Assembly: GCA_036925085.1 (NCBI GenBank)
Contig: JAUPFP010000091.1
Location: forward strand, 62,001 to 126,000
DNA length: 64,000 bases
Reading direction: 5' to 3'
DNA from: Brachycybe producta
Taxonomy: Eukaryota; Arthropoda; Diplopoda; Playtdesmida; Andrognathidae
Positions 63,485-64,000 of the stretch are shown piece by piece. The position numbers and the translations under genes are program-made. Position 1 is the first letter of the stretch; the number at the start of each line of letters is the position of its first letter. The notes beneath the pieces are model-generated. The model was not told the DNA's origin. It saw nothing but the letters and a program-made list of their open reading frames with translations, and ran no database searches.

Positions 63485-64000
63485 TGTAACGCCCCGACTG
63501 GACCGTTACAATACCGGTAAATTAAAACGTAACAACTTACCGACAACCGGCTCCAATACGGGAACGGGATCACACCCGTAGCCGCCTTCCCACCGTGAAC
63601 CTTAGGATGTGTCGGCTCGCAGGAGCCACCCACGACAAACACAATGAAAGGCCACGTCGCCGCACCGAGATTATTGTGGTAGAACAATGGTTATACCGCG
63701 AGCCAACACAAATTACCAGCTGAAAAAGGATGGAGATGGACGGTGGTGTTGTACCCAAACCGGCAACCCACCCTCCCACGGTAAAACCCCAATAAAAGAC
63801 ACGACACACAAAGTAAGTGAAGATAAAGTGTTTAATGACACTTACGATGTAAATGAAGCAGGCAGTGATTATTTACACAACTTGGCTGGATCTTTCATCC
63901 AGCCAAGCCCCATAAATATACAGAACAAGGCCACAAGGCCAAAAAGGCAAACAAAAGATGCAAAAGATGAGCTGGACAATGGAGGTCTCCTTGACCTCCA
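63485..64000 (-). mobile_element. LTR-B LTR, cut by the window end
   Basis: On the minus strand the terminus is ...GGGGCGTTACA (complement begins 63,485). It matches 20,610-21,411 in order: tggaggtcaaggagacctcc, cttggctggat/atccagccaag, aagtgtcattaaacact, ttattggggttttac-like, ggctcgcggta, gtgggtggctcc, ggagccggtt-cggtaagtt. Whether it is a solo LTR or one end of a complete element depends on sequence outside the window. Confidence 0.8.

Noticed and set aside
63170..63581. Cys/His/Val-rich ORFs resembling metal-binding repeats
   Set aside because: All six frames of the GT-rich tract give such strings; no independent support.

Overview
The window is AT-rich animal (invertebrate metazoan) DNA; the species cannot be named from sequence alone. 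Support for this: introns of about 60-180 nt with GT/AG ends, many microsatellites ((TA)n, (TC/GA)n, AAT, a long GT-rich tract), and the animal transposon mix RTE and CR1/L2-like LINEs, Ty3/gypsy, Helitron-like, Tc1/mariner, P-element-like (THAP) and a Polinton-like relic. I see no bacterial-type gene, CRISPR array, rRNA or tRNA that I can support.

Layout. 0-4.9 kb: remnant of a LINE 3' end, a long-palindrome MITE, several copies of a dispersed inverted repeat (called PR1 here), and the first Helitron-like element. 4.93-7.65 kb: a decayed RTE-clade LINE with a GAT-rich tail and a 20-bp target duplication. 8.0-11.2 kb: a TTA-flanked MITE, a possible isolated exon, and three Helitron-like copies. 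12.0-14.1 kb: an inverted duplication of a Polinton-like fragment next to a LINE endonuclease fragment. 15.48-16.72 kb: the only good candidate host gene, a minus-strand MATH/TRAF-like protein. 17.4-20.1 kb: inverted-repeat MITEs. 20.3-22.0 kb: a solo LTR nested in another LTR. 23.3-27.85 kb: an LTR split by a complete P-element-like transposon whose THAP transposase gene reads as eight exons with an open 889-codon frame. 28.4-36.8 kb: two LTR-plus-gag-start fragments and assorted inverted repeats. 37.55-47.9 kb: a young 10.3-kb Ty3/gypsy element on the minus strand. It has nearly identical 925-bp LTRs, gag, pol, a textbook -1 frameshift signal, and an unusually long post-integrase extension with an AT-hook. 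47.95-49.36 kb: a DD37D mariner with one in-frame stop. 49.4-64 kb: MITE-like inverted repeats, microsatellites, one element carrying three ~195-bp tandem repeats, a sixth Helitron-like copy, and an LTR that runs off the window end.

How it fits together. This is a layered transposon graveyard with some very recent arrivals. Clean nesting with target duplications gives a relative order: RTE into PR1; LTR-B into an LTR-A relative; the P-like element into another LTR-B next to its TATA box; gypsy and mariner both into the TA-rich core of a small inverted-repeat element. The most exciting parts are the apparently intact P/THAP transposon and the gypsy element with its recoding signal and AT-hook tail.
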